From positions 419,243-483,242 of the forward strand of contig JAJIRX010000783.1 in assembly GCA_023853785.1 (NCBI GenBank): 64,000 bases of DNA, read 5' to 3'. Origin of the DNA: Psilocybe azurescens (lineage: Eukaryota > Basidiomycota > Agaricomycetes > Agaricales > Agrocybaceae). The position numbers were made by a program, and so were the translations under genes. Positions within the stretch are counted from its first letter, which is position 1, and each line of letters begins with the position of its first letter. Under the pieces are notes generated by a model. The model ran no database searches. It worked only from the letters and a program-made list of their open reading frames with translations, and had not been told where the DNA came from. This document shows positions 1 to 11,196 of this stretch, in pieces.

Positions 1-539
1 CCACCATCGCCCATGACCAAGGGAGGTCCGAGTCGAGACAATAGCACTCTACTACTGAAGTAGATAAGATTGTTACCCGTTTCGCCCTCTCCACCATTTT
101 ATCCACACACCGATAGCATCATGGAATACATCCTACTTTCCTCTAGCACATTAGTTATTTTCTCGGTGTTTTTCTTTTTAATTAACAAGTACTCTGTAAT
201 TTCGTGTGGATTAGAATCATCATTCGGTATGCAGCTCTAACCTTGTGGCCCAGTCCGTTGTTAAAAGTTTACCTGGACCAGCCATTGACTTGGCTTCAGG
301 ACTACAAACAAACAAGATTGCAGCAAGGGTTCCTAACTTCACGCTCATGCCAGCTTGAGCCGTCTCTCCTGGGTTTCAAAATAAAAACTCTTGCTTTGAT
401 CCCTGATATGACTGATATTTTGCTGACATTGACCGCGGATGTCGTTTTGCAAGGTTTCCTCAGTAGGCTTCTAGGGAAATCAGAGAGTTTACATATCTTG
501 TCTAGCTTTCGTCGACAAATTTGTGTAGATTAAGAGCTT

Positions 540-1039
540 AGGGACTTCAGCACCATCACGTGCTATATTAGGTTTCATATCCTATCCCAAGCGATGGTCC
601 TGTCGGTAGAATGGTCTCCGCACTTGGAAGACACGTTTTCCGACCAGCTCACCTTCACATCCAATTACGGTCTGTCTCAGTTCTAGCATGATATCAAGGA
701 CATCATTTGACCATGGGTGACGTTCACCAGGCACCCGGTTTTAAAACTGTGACGACATCTCTATTTTTCGAAGGAGACCCTGTCTCACCTCAGATGTCGT
801 CTTCGGTGTAAAGTCCTCGTTAATTGTCGTATGTATTCTTTTATCAACTGTATCTGCCCCACTCACTCAGAAGTACGCTCTTAATATAGAAACCAGAAAT
901 CATCGAAGATCCGACACTTTCAAAGTCTCGTGGTTTCAAAGATGCTAATAAACCACATGCGTATGTGAAGAGAGATTTTGTTCTTTCTACTCCAGATGAG
1001 GCCGCCCGGGCACGTGAATTATTGGCCCGAAAGAAGTAG
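540..1039 (+). CDS. Intradiol ring-cleavage dioxygenase, C-terminal part
   Basis: Translated pieces read YPIPSDGPVGRM, then RPAHLH, then LTSDVVFGVKSSLI, then a tail DFVLSTPDEAARARELL before a stop at 1037-1039. This order matches intradiol dioxygenases (catechol / hydroxyquinol 1,2-dioxygenase type), which open catechol rings with non-haem Fe(III). The Tyr of YPIP and both His of HLH correspond to three of the four iron ligands; the first Tyr would lie upstream and I cannot place it. Introns lie near 685-745 and 805-895. Two single-base shifts are needed, near 570 (GG run) and 768 (CCC run). Bases 121-539 may hold the 5' exons (an ATG at 121 begins a hydrophobic stretch) but I do not recognise them, so the start is unknown. 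Family call is good; substrate is not predictable. Confidence 0.62.
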
Positions 1040-1305
1040 AACTATCTGCAGTGGATGGAAAACAACTAGTAACTGAAGCGTCTATCGTATTCGAGCCCTC
1101 GTATATGTACAATTCTGAATCGAACATTTGACATTTTGTATAGATCATTAAATTGATAATGATTTTAGATACATTATAATGATACTAGTGCAAGTCGATT
1201 GCAGCGCGCTTGATATACGTGGCGTGCATTAGTTTAAGCGGTCGTATCATAGTCAGGTTGACCGCTGCTGAGAATTATGAAAGAAACAAAGAATCCTCAC
1301 AACGG

Positions 1306-2880
1306 CTAGCGCGATTTCCGCCTTTGCGACCGTATGGTTTCTGCATCAGAGACTGTTGACGGGTGAACAATATCCAGTGTATCGTCTGTAAACTGTTCCA
1401 TGTGATTTCTCCTTGTGGTTGTGGCTTCGATACTAAATATGCCGGCATCCGCTGTTTCGTGTAAATTGAGCATGAGGCGCGACATCATCGTGACCGATAT
1501 ACTGCAAGGGTGGTACCTTAGCGCCTGCGGCAATATTGTTCTCAAAGCGCTCACACTAACCTGCTGGCAAACGTTGATAGGCCTCCCCCTGAGGAAAGGC
1601 TTTGAGGTGTTATTTAACTTGGAGATACTGATGGAAAATCAATGAGAAAATGCGTACCCCACACAACTACAACTAGGGCATTAGTAGATGATGATCATGA
1701 GCATCAAATTTAAAAGAGACGCACATAGTAAGTCAAAATGTTGGCGAAATTGCACAATGCCATCACGCTAAAGGCGCAGTTAAGTACATGGACCAAGCTC
1801 TTGGAAAATTAGGAGCATACGCAAAATAAATGGCACCTAAAGGACAGTCAGCGAGGAATTGGTAGCTAAGCAACCTGACTCAACAAGTCACTCACCGTCT
1901 CTGAGCATCAAGGGAGATCAATGGTATACTTATTCCTGTGATGGCATGATCCTGTCGTGCCTTCCAGGTCTTGACGATGGTAAGAGCAAATATTATGGAA
2001 TCGTATACGAAGAGCGCTTCCCATGCTCCCGCAAGACCTTTGAAAGGGAAAGGGATATCATTCAAAATCCTCAAGGTGTACAAGTATGCGACGTACGGAT
2101 TGCTCTGCACGAAGATATCGAGATCAACCTAGGTCATAGACGAACGAACAGATGAATCTACGAACGTCATTCTCGAGAAACCGACATGGCATCCTGAGGC
2201 TGTCTCCGATGGTGCACTCTTCTGACCAAACATCACCCACTTGCACATACGTTATTCCTTTAAAATCCACAAGCGAATTGCTACACTTACGGAGGTTACA
2301 GCCATCAGGATGACTCCGCTCGTAATCAAGTACGCCAGCACCCGTAATGAGCGATCATATAACGCAAAAGACACGCAGCGTCAGTAGAACTGGTTGCTCT
2401 TGTGAACCGGATAGTCACAGGTTGAGGTAAAAGGACATACTGCAGACCAGAACTTGATTGACAATTAGGAGTATCTGACGAAACAGACTAAAGCGACTGC
2501 AACTTTATGTCCAATCAGAATTCCCGTCCAAAAAATATGAGATGAGTGCTTCCCACCTCTGCCAATCAGAAATAAGACACTAGAGCGATTGTATTGCAAG
2601 GACCACATACCTTGGAGGACAAGTCCATAAAGCCAAGGATCGTTACTGCTATGTTCCCAAAGAACGCGGTGTAGCGGTTTATGAAGAACCAGTAGGAGCT
2701 GCGATTTTTTGGCCCCTTCCATAGATAGTTAATCTCTTGACCTAATGGTGCCTTCAGTGGCTAGCTCTCCGTCGTCGAGAATGCCTGGAGCGGCAGATGC
2801 GTTACCTGCTGTGATCAGATGATCGTAGTAAAGAAAAGCTATGAAACAACATCGTTAGGTCAGTTATGACGACACGTAAA
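1306..2880 (-). CDS. DUF6533 fungal multi-pass membrane protein (copy 1)
   Basis: Minus-strand exons give, in order, AFLYYDHLITAG, QEINYLWKGPKNRSSYWFFI, an AGAWEALFVYDSIIFALTIV helix near 2000-1950, and the C-terminal signature SVTMMSRLMLNLHE followed by a hydrophilic tail ending at 1306. These are the hallmarks of the basidiomycete DUF6533 family, about seven predicted membrane segments with unknown function, some receptor-like in topology. One exon end near 1895-1900 needs a one-base correction at a two-base run to restore ISLMLRDG before the donor. The start codon lies upstream of the short exon at about 2860 and is not resolved. Two further family members lie in this window at 21.9 and 43.5 kb on the plus strand. 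Confidence 0.7.
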
Positions 2881-2899
2881 AGTAAGGGCAGAGGATGAC

Positions 2900-3387
2900 T
2901 GACAGATGGCCAAGATATGCAAATAATTATGGGCCAGTCTATTAGCACAATGATCGACCAACATCTGCATCAATGCTATGAAGGCAGTAAAGCAATTACT
3001 AGAACTAACATTTCACGCCTTGACTCTATTTCATGGGCGCTGAAGATTGTCATGAAATGGAAAGGCAAAAAATGGCGAGCAAGGCAGAGTAGGCGATGGG
3101 GGCAGCTGGCAACCCTTGCCCCTGCCAGTCTTTATTTAGTTTCTAAAGGCTGTTCCTGACATTGAAACAGCCCCACATAAATTCGGCCCTGATGAACAGA
3201 GATTGCATCAATATGTCGGCAAATTTGTATGCATGAACGAAGTTTTTATGCAAAGCACAGGAATAGAGAATGAAGTCGAAAAAGCAGAGAGGTATCTAAG
3301 TCTAATGTTCCGACTGCTTACAAGACGTGGTTTGTAGTCTTCATAAATTGGATGATATCTGCGTGGTAAGCAGCATGCGTCAAATTA
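2900..3387. other. Intergenic, no gene seen
   Basis: Only short ORFs without recognisable motifs. It separates the first DUF6533 gene from a dispersed repeat. Confidence 0.5.
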
Positions 3388-3645
3388 TTTATAGAACCAG
3401 ACGGTCGGTGAAAGCCCGTCGTCACAGGGCTCACTGAGAGTCACGCGGAAAATGGCAAAATCACGATATATCGATTGAATGACTGACTGAGTTACAGATG
3501 TGTACGATGAGTGAAGAAATTGAATAGCAGGATTCGCTGTCAAAGGAAAAGGTTGGGGATTACGGTCACGTTTATGTAGATGTAGAAGACAAGATAATAC
3601 GAAAAAGGGGCTGTAGTAAGACTGGGGCACCAGGTTTACAATGCC
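3388..3645 (+). repeat. Dispersed repeat, copy 1
   Basis: About 255 bp, starting near TTTATAGAA and containing GGTGAAAGCCC, CACGATATATCGATTGAA, GTTACAGATGTGTACG and CTGTCAAAGGAAAAGGTT, recur in the same order and orientation at about 51230-51473. By eye roughly 80% of bases agree, with small indels. No terminal inverted repeat, poly-A tail or coding potential is evident, so the class (SINE-like, MITE remnant or duplicated 3' end) is open. Confidence 0.7.
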
Positions 3646-3963
3646 ATATCGTAAAATTTCTGCAAGAACATTGAGGCGCTGAGTTCGCTAAAGCGTTGCT
3701 CTTTCGGAGACAGGCACTATTGTATACCAGCCATCCGATTATAACATAACCTCAGGCACTTTCGTGCGTACAAGGGAACGTTTTTCTAGAATAAGTTCAT
3801 TATTGGTCTTACATGCGGTGACAAGACTCTGAGGTATAAAACCAGAATCTGAACACCTCTGACACTATAAAACACGCTGGCAATGCGACAAGTTATGGCA
3901 TGACCCTACAGAGCTTCGGAACAAATCGACGTCATATCATAACTTTTAACATTGGCCCGCCAT

Positions 3964-6218
3964 CTATGGAGCAGGTATCGACACAGGTAGCTTGTGAAAG
4001 ACGTAGCGAGATACCCCGTCATCTTGAAGAGCCCACTTACGCTCGAGATGATATCCTTTCGACTTGGGGAGCCATATTCCCCAAACATACCAATAAATAA
4101 ATCCGAGCAAGGAAAGAGCAAGGCCTCCTGCAGAATGGGACTGCGTCATTGGATCAGTCGCGAATTTTTGAGAGGCAGTTCGAAGTCAATGGACATGCTA
4201 CTCACCCAATACGGAAGTTGGGAATACGTCGTAGACCCAGGGATAGGTGGGAAGAAGGGAATTGTAACCAAAAATAAGTTGGAAACAAAGAACAGGATAA
4301 CGAGGGGTTTGGGAGCCTGAAATGGTGGGTTCCATCCCCAAACAAGATATGGCTGCGAATACAAGAGGAGCAGTCCAAACGATACCAGCATGTTGATGAG
4401 TGATAGTGAATAAGACGATACTGGTTAGGGGATATTAAGAGATTATAAACGGAATAATGGAATCACGAAATAAGCCACGTACGACTGATAAGGAAGAGAT
4501 AAGCATCTCCCGGCGGAACAGCAAATAGAAAAGTACAAGAGACAAGATATTGCGTGAAAAGGCCGGTAAGAGGAGCATTAAATGGCTTATTACTAGCGAA
4601 GAAGCCGGAAAAGGGTAATATTCCTTCTCGTCCAAGCTCTTGAATCACTGAGGATGATGAATCAGCGTACGTTTAATGACCCAAATGACAATTTCCCACC
4701 TCTGCCTTGGGAGAATTGTCCAGCCAAAAGATTGCCAAGGGTAGATAAAGCTATAAATGAGCTTAGAGCCTGGTGTATATTTCAGTGGGAAATTCAGATG
4801 TAAACACGATGTTTACTAACCTTCTCTGTGGTCGGCCCAAATAGGTTGCGAAAATATAGAGCTCTGGTAAAATGTCAGGGCGGTGAAGAACAAGTAGTAT
4901 GGTTTCACACTGACGCGACAATACGCCGACTTTCTAGGATGTCCGATTTAGAAACGACCGCAAAGTATGCAATATTGATGAAGAGATACACAGAAGTGAC
5001 AGACAACATGGCCAGTGGCGCTGCGCGTTTTATGGTACGAACTGGATCACGTACTTCAGATAACGCATAATTAGCATTCGAATATCCAATGAATGACCTG
5101 GTAGACACCGTTCAGCTTTTATTCATAAATGCTGGAGACGACTCTCACCAAATTACATTATAGACGCCGCTCACAAAAGCATTGAGTCCGGTTCCAGAGC
5201 CTTCCCAAAGCTTTTCCCATCTGAAATTATCAGGTTTCTCGTAGTCACCGCGAACCTGGAAACCTTTAACGCCCAAAAGGCAAAGAAGCCCGGATAGCGA
5301 AATTAAAGCCAAGATAACGAGTTTGAATAGACCGAGTGTGTTCTGTAATCTAAGTCCCCATCTAAGCCGAGTGCCATGAATCAAGCAAATGAAACTCAGG
5401 CAGGAAAACGCTACAAGACGTGTTTTGAACCATGTAGGTTCAAAAGACAACGAGTGTAGAATGTCTGAGAAGACGCTTGTAAGTTTTGGACGCGCAACAT
5501 AGTAATTTTAAGCGTACATACATTCACTGAAAACCACACTATTTGCGGTGGCCGTTCCCTGAATGACAATGACTTGTTAGACTGTATATGGAAAGCAAGA
5601 TTGACAAAGAAAGGAACTTTCCATTATGAGGGTATACACTGTGAACGTGCAGGTCGCCAGAAATTTGGGCCGGCGGAAAATAAACTCTAGATAGTTCTTC
5701 TCACCACCACTGCGAGGAAGGCCCTAGTAGGAGCGTGGGTTCAGATATATGCTCGGCTAGAAGCTGAAGTAGATAGCTTTACGGTGCCAAGCTCGACATA
5801 AACAGCGGTTCCGCATGCCGCGATGGAAGCACCCACGAGCCACATTATCAAGGAGACGCCAACGCTTCCCGAGGATCGCAAAATGTTGCTGGGTGTAGCG
5901 TAAATTCTGGGATAACGTTAGGATGTTTGTCACGTTGTTGATTGGGAAGACTAGAAGGCGGTAACTAACCCCGTTCCGATAATACGGTTAAAAATGAGGA
6001 ACGCGACACTAAAGAGTCCTACAAAAGGTCACAAGTGAATCTCTGAGCCTACAAACTCCCATCATGGGGCTTCTCACCCAGCTGTCTCTTATCCTTTGGA
6101 ACGTTGTCGTATGACTCCCCGTGTCTCTCTTTTCCTGCAGTATGAGAAGGGCTGAATGCTCTGTGGTAGACAGTGACTCACGGTCACTCTCGCTGCGGTT
6201 CAAGGCCTCTCCTTCCAA
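3964..6218 (-). CDS. Amino-acid permease, MUP1/LAT-like (APC superfamily)
   Basis: Minus strand, many introns. A hydrophilic N-terminus beginning MEGEALNRSESD is followed by NRIIGTG and IYATPSNILRSSGSVG (first helix of the LAT/MUP1 group), WLVGASIAACGTAVYVELGT, LPRSGGEKNYLEF, TATANSVVFSE, SFIGYSNANYALSEVRDPVR near 5050, then the late helices VSFGLLLLYSQPYLVWGWNP and a tail ending VSIPAP at 3964. These are diagnostic for high-affinity methionine permease-type transporters of the plasma membrane. The phase at the first intron (around 6060-6020) does not join cleanly, perhaps because of a one-base indel at the GGG beside the donor. Substrate (methionine or another neutral amino acid) is inferred from family only. 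Confidence 0.85.
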
Positions 6219-6475
6219 TGCTGAACCTCGCGGAACGCTAACGAGACTTGGGTCGCGATCGGATAAGAGAGGGTATGCTCTTCATAGCCTGCTCGTGGAC
6301 TGCCAGTTCGAATGACATTTTCACACTCTGGTGCCATTAAGAGAGCTGGGTGTGCTTGCGACAGCAGGGACTACTGGATAAGAACAATGAACCAGACAAC
6401 CCTGCGAAAGAACTCGGATAACACGCATTTCGGGCCGCAGTTTAAACTCTTACGTAATATTTTGATCTAATCTTA

Positions 6476-6835
6476 TCAATGGGTCAAAGACGTTGGGATT
6501 TCAGACGCATTTCCACTCCTTGCATTCTTCGAATCATAGATCCAGAGGCGAGTCTTCTGGCCAATGCGATGTTCTGTGCAAATGGAGATGTCAAGCATAG
6601 CTCTCGGAAGAATCACCTCCTTCTGTGAATCACGTATGGCTTGCGAAGGTTTGAACAGAAGCAGGCCTCTCTGCTCGTGCTGCTCTGCTTCCTTGTATCC
6701 ACATTGCACAATCTCACGAGTAATGGCTAACACGACCACATTCTTTCTCATACGCCAAGCTGGGGTGGATTTCTGTTTTCTTGCAGATTGAAATGACGGA
6801 ACGTACTGCGCGTTCATCTGCGTTTTGCATTTCAT
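6476..6835 (-). CDS. Uncharacterised small ORF (119 aa)
   Basis: An uninterrupted minus-strand frame of 119 codons, basic and without membrane segments or motifs I recognise. It lies between the permease start and the cyclophilin promoter, and divergent to the cyclophilin. It could be a real small gene, an exon, or chance; nothing in the sequence decides this. Confidence 0.2.
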   Translation of the reverse strand: MKCKTQMNAQYVPSFQSARKQKSTPAWRMRKNVVVLAITREIVQCGYKEAEQHEQRGLLLFKPSQAIRDSQKEVILPRAMLDISICTEHRIGQKTRLWIYDSKNARSGNASEIPTSLTH

Positions 6836-7050
6836 TTCCTGTATTCCTGTTTCATACCAAAATTTATGTTGAACTTTCCCCCTTTTTCTCGCCGTCTCCT
6901 TTCCAATTTACTACGGCCAAGTCGACCTCGTCGGCCTTCTGGAACGTTCGTCCCCACCGAGCCAATTTCGTTTCAGACGCATGGGGTCGGAGATCACGAA
7001 TCCGGCAAATTCGATGATGAATGATCTACGACCGGTAACAGCCGAGGCTC

Positions 7051-7060
7051 ATATAAACGA
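7051..7060 (+). promoter_or_regulatory. TATA-like element of the cyclophilin gene
   Basis: ATATAAACGA lies 70 bp before the cyclophilin ATG, in a usual position for a strongly expressed fungal gene. Confidence 0.4.
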
Positions 7061-7120
7061 AGGAGATGATTGCACAATCTTCAACATCGCTCTTTCTTTC
7101 ACGATCCACATCGATCCACA

Positions 7121-7902
7121 ATGGCCAACGTCTTTGTAAGTCTTCATTTCGGCTTAAAACTCTCTGTTATTGTGGGATCGAGCCCTGCAGGGTAATCCAC
7201 GCCTAGCGTGTCACGTACATCAATTAAAACCTTCATGCACGCTTCGATAACAGCGAGAGAGTTTTACCTCGCGATGGCAGATCAGATAACAAATCTAATA
7301 ATTTTTTCTTGTCTCTAGTTTGATATCACCATCGACGGAACTAGCGCCGGCCGCATCGTCTTCAAGCTCTACGACGATGTTGTCCCCAAGACCGCCCGTA
7401 ACTTCCGTGAACTCGCTACTGGCCAAAACGGATACGGATACGAGGGATCCAGCTTCCACCGTGTGATCCCTCAATTCATGCTCCAGGGAGGAGACTTCAC
7501 CAAGGGCAACGGCACTGGTGGAAAGTCCATCTACGGAGAGAAATTCGCTGGTCAGTCTTTTTCACGCTCAACCCTGATTCATCAATTTTCTCAAGTAAAC
7601 TGCTTCTAGACGAGAACTTCCAGCTCAAGCACACCAAGCCCGGTCTTTTGTCCATGGCCAATGCCGGCAAAAATACCAACGGCTCGCAATTCTTTATCAC
7701 CACCGTCGTCACCTCCTGGTTGGATGGTGCCCACGTCGTCTTCGGTATGTTTTGCTAGTAAAATCATAGCCTGATCATCTTTTGACTTTCTTCAGGCGAG
7801 GTCGTTGAGGGCTATGATATTGTCAAGAACATCGAGAAGCTCGGATCCTCATCTGGTAAGACATCGAAGAAGGTCACCATCGCCAAATCGGGAACTGTTT
7901 AA
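7121..7902 (+). CDS. Cyclophilin A-type peptidyl-prolyl cis-trans isomerase
   Basis: Four exons: 7121-7135, 7319-7550, 7610-7744 and 7796-7902, all with GT..AG introns and no frame breaks. The protein (about 162 aa) begins MANVFFDITIDG and carries [47 protein letters not shown] and ends AKSGTV. All catalytic and cyclosporin-binding positions of CypA are present: Arg in FHRV, Phe/Met/Gln in QFMLQ, Phe in QFF, Trp in WLDG and His in AHVVFG. It should be an active cytosolic prolyl isomerase. It faces a divergent paralog at 8273-9021, with the two 3' ends 370 bp apart, an inverted duplication. Confidence 0.95.
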
Positions 7903-8272
7903 GTGCGATATGTATAACATCGAAGTGTAGTATAAGGATAACGTTATTGAACACTTGTTACATGATTCGCGCATCTTTCCGACATTCTGTGCCTTTTCAC
8001 CTCAGTCATGGTATTTCTAGAGCTATAGCGAGTCTTGTTTCTCTCTATGGCACAGCTGCTGTCGAACGAAAAAAATTAATTGCGACATTCTCGGATAACA
8101 CGGCGCCTCGAGCATGTGGTATGGTTTCTCGTCGATGACAGTCGTCACTTCAGCTGTCATCGTATTAATATACCGTCATATCGCCGGAACACAACATCTC
8201 CGAAACCAAATCTACGCAAGCACCTGGATCCTCGATATGTTGAGGACCTCGCGCGCACTACAACGATACTGC
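7903..8272. other. Convergent intergenic of the cyclophilin pair
   Basis: No further gene; must contain the 3' ends of both cyclophilin transcripts. No clear terminator motif noted. Confidence 0.5.
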
Positions 8273-9021
8273 CTAGACCGTTCCACAGTTTGCAATCACC
8301 ACCGGATTTTTGGGCGCTCCCGAGGAAGTGCTTTGAGCAGTTATCTCCTCCACAGTATCCGCACCTTCGACGACCTCGCCTGGCGATAACATCGTTATTC
8401 CTATCATCACACGACTTCGATGGATGACGTACCAAAAACAACATGATGACCATCTAGCCAAGGTGTTGCCGCGGTGGTGATCAGAAACTGAGATCCATTC
8501 GTGTTCTTTCCCGCATTCGCCATCGTCAAGAATCCTTTCTTCGAGTGCTTCACGTTAAAGTTCTCGTCTGTTGGTTTGAGAAGGCGATGAATGGCGGAAA
8601 TCAGTCCTTTGCGCACGCGATCATGACGTGGGGGCATTTGAACGAAACAACTGACCATCAAATTTCACGCCATAGATCGACTTTCCACCTGTTCCATCCC
8701 CCTTTGTGAAATCCCCGCCTTGGATGAAGTTGGGGATTACAAGGTGGAGTTTCGAGCCTTTGTAGCCATATCCGTTTCTCCCGGTCGCTAACTCGCGAAA
8801 ATTCCTGGCGGTCAGAGGTACGACGTCATCGTACAGCTTGAAGACGATGCGCCCCTTTGGTTTTCCCGCGATGGTAATATCGAACTAAGCGAGCAGGGCC
8901 AATGGTCAGTGACAGCCATCTGGGCGCTAATAATAATAACGGGCGGCATTCCGCCTTACCCCGACAACAACTCGCACATAGCGTTTATGATAGAGGAAAA
9001 ACTCACGAAAACATTTGACAT
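8273..9021 (-). CDS. Cyclophilin paralog with altered catalytic residues
   Basis: Same four-exon design as the neighbour: a 15-bp first exon (MSNVF, 9021-9007), then [20 protein letters not shown] onward, with intron positions conserved, ending IANCGTV at 8273. The frame is intact throughout. Three active-site changes are visible: the catalytic Arg of FHRVI is Leu (KLHLVIP, around 8740), one residue is lost in the following loop (NFIQGG where the neighbour has QFMLQGG), and Phe113 is Leu (SQFLIT). Trp of WLDG and His of HHVVFG remain. A TATATAA-like box lies about 80 bp upstream. Reading: recent inverted duplicate of the 7121 gene that kept an open frame but probably lost or weakened isomerase activity; it could act as a binding protein. 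Misassembly is unlikely because flanks differ. Confidence 0.85.
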
Positions 9022-9828
9022 GGCTGATGCACAGATAGTAGGATAGGTGTTTGCCTTAGAGACGTAGCAAGGATGGCATCTCTCTTGAAGGCTTCTTCTT
9101 ATATATGGTACGGGGCCATTCGAGTGGCTTCGTATGGGTCCCGAGATCGGATTTGATAATCGAACTTCCGAGTTTCAGGAATCTTATAGTGAATGTTCAC
9201 GTGGTAATATCCTTCTCCAAGCTCTAGGCTCGTTAATGATTCTCAGAGATAACGAATTTTTGACGAGCGCTCAGAGCTCAGCCAGTTTAAGTTAAGAAGC
9301 GTCGACTGTGATATTTGTGAAGCCAGTGGGATTGATTAAACAGGCCAACACTAGGGGTGACATTGTCCTTTTCTTTGGGATCACACGACGTCAATGATAA
9401 CCAAGCACGCTCAGATATAGAAACAGAGGAGCACAGCGAGGAAGACAGGCCTTGCTTTCTAGTTGTCAGCACGGTGGGTGAGTCCAATCGATAAAGATTA
9501 AGTTCACTGCTGAGATTCCTCCGAATAATGTCGGAATTTTTACTCCCTTGGATAGAGCATGGGACCATGATGTTTCCGAGTTCGCCATTGGGATCAAATT
9601 GGGATATACGAGTCTCGAAATTCGACCATCCGATGGTCCATTTTATTAATCGACAACAAAGAATACTCTACCTGGGGTCGAATAGCCGATAGTGAGTCGA
9701 TGATGGTAAGTAGATTAGAGATATGAAATGCACGCACAATCATTGATACAGATAACCTTTACAAAAGATTATCGTCTACCTTTACTATTAGTATTACCTA
9801 TACGACCATAAAGGCACCCACACACCAC
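9022..9828. other. Intergenic with one unsupported 93-codon frame
   Basis: Contains the upstream region of the second cyclophilin and a minus-strand open frame at 9287-9568 with no recognisable motif. Nothing else stands out. Confidence 0.4.
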
Positions 9829-10713
9829 TCAAAATCCAAATATGCGATTCAGAAGCGTTGGTCTTGACTTGACCGATGATCCTACTGCATCGTCGTCGTA
9901 ATGAATTTTGACGTTCCCATGACGTACATCAACGACAAGTTCATCGCCGGACCAGCCATTCCCTGCGTCGGTCCATCGCGAGAAGTCTCCCAGGAAACAC
10001 CGGCGTGTGCTGTCGACCTCGCCAAATGTTGTGAGATTCCGGTCGACAGCCTCCGAGAACCTAACGAAGCCGTGTCGATGGGAGACAATGAGTGGTCCAT
10101 GGAACGTGCGTGGGATGTGCAAGCGGATGTCTCCATTCACCGCCTGCGCATGAAGACAGAAAGAGCTTCGATCTGGTGCTCCATGCTTTAATGAAGTCAA
10201 TGCACACATCACGAAGAGGGCAAGGATCGACGTACAATTTTGGCTGTGATCCCTCCATGGGTCGATTTCATGTTCATGAGAATGCGTTTGTTTCGTTTGG
10301 CAGAAGATTCGTTTGCACTGTCCCCGTTTCCGATGAGAGTTATATCTGCATGGACGTGCCCATGAGTTGCTTCTAGCCTAAGGTTTTTGCGAGTTTCTTC
10401 AGTTTCACCGGATGCCAGCGGAGGACGTAGGAACACAGGAACGAAGACGGAAGGATCCAGGATCAATATCTCCTTTACGGAGGTATGAGTTCGGGTAATA
10501 GAAACGTAATTAACGGTTTTGGCGACAAGTGCAGAGCTGGAAGGGCTCGATTGTAAAGATGCATATGTCGGGGGAGGTTCTTGCTACACAGGTGATTATT
10601 CGCTTTAGATAAGAATATGTGAGGTATAAAGGGCTCACATTCGCCTGTTCCTGCTCTTCCGCTAGCCTTCGAGCTTCCAGGGCCTCTACTTGCTTGTCAT
10701 CGAGGAGGATCAT
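9829..10713 (-). CDS. DUF7330-domain protein
   Basis: Three exons on the minus strand. The first (from 10713) encodes MILLDDKQVEALEARRLAEE, an acidic helix, and ends at a GTGAGC donor near 10630. The second begins EPPPTYASLQSSPSSSALVA and runs through ILDPSVFVPVFLRPP, ATHGHVHADITLIG and MKSTHGGITAKI to about 10215. The third begins AVNGDIRLHIPR and holds FHGPLIVSHRHG, SEAVDRNLTTF, TRRCFLGDFS and GDELVVDVRHGNVKIHYDDD. Repeating short beta-strand units with G/H turns and the TRRCFVGD-like motif identify the DUF7330 family, abundant in basidiomycetes and of unknown function. No signal peptide or membrane segment. Frame is intact. Gene lies divergent to paralog A. Confidence 0.75.
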
Positions 10714-11196
10714 GACTGTAAAATGCTATCCGGTGTGGCAATACGAGCATAGCTACGATTTTTCGACCTAATCAATGAACTAACCGAATTCACACAGTAA
10801 GGTGACATGACCTGACATCCCAGAAGAACAGGCAACCCACCGCCCTCAATCATGGTGCACATTGCCGTGGAAGCCGCTACCCAAAAGAAGGAAAAGAGCA
10901 GTCCGATTGTAGTCCGGCTCACCGGAATCGAATTCAGTCGCCGACCATGGACATAGCTTGACAGACGACAGGCTGTGCTAAAACAGTCATCACCAGCGCG
11001 ACGTACTATGGCCCCGCAGAGGGTTTCTTTCCTGTTCACCATCTTTTGCTTAACCAGAATCAGAGGGCGCTACTCTCAGACGACTTGTCAATTCACCTGT
11101 AATGGTTTGTGCTAATTTTCTATCCCAAACTGCTTGTTGGATTCAACTTCGGACAAGTAGAAACTTTTTAAATGGAAGAGAAAGAAGGTTCTTCTG
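10714..11196. other. Divergent intergenic region
   Basis: Separates the DUF7330 gene from paralog A. A minus-strand frame at 10710-11042 (110 codons) contains one strongly hydrophobic stretch (TIGLLFSFFWVAASTAMCTM) that could be a membrane segment of a small membrane protein, but no start, intron or family supports it. Confidence 0.3.
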
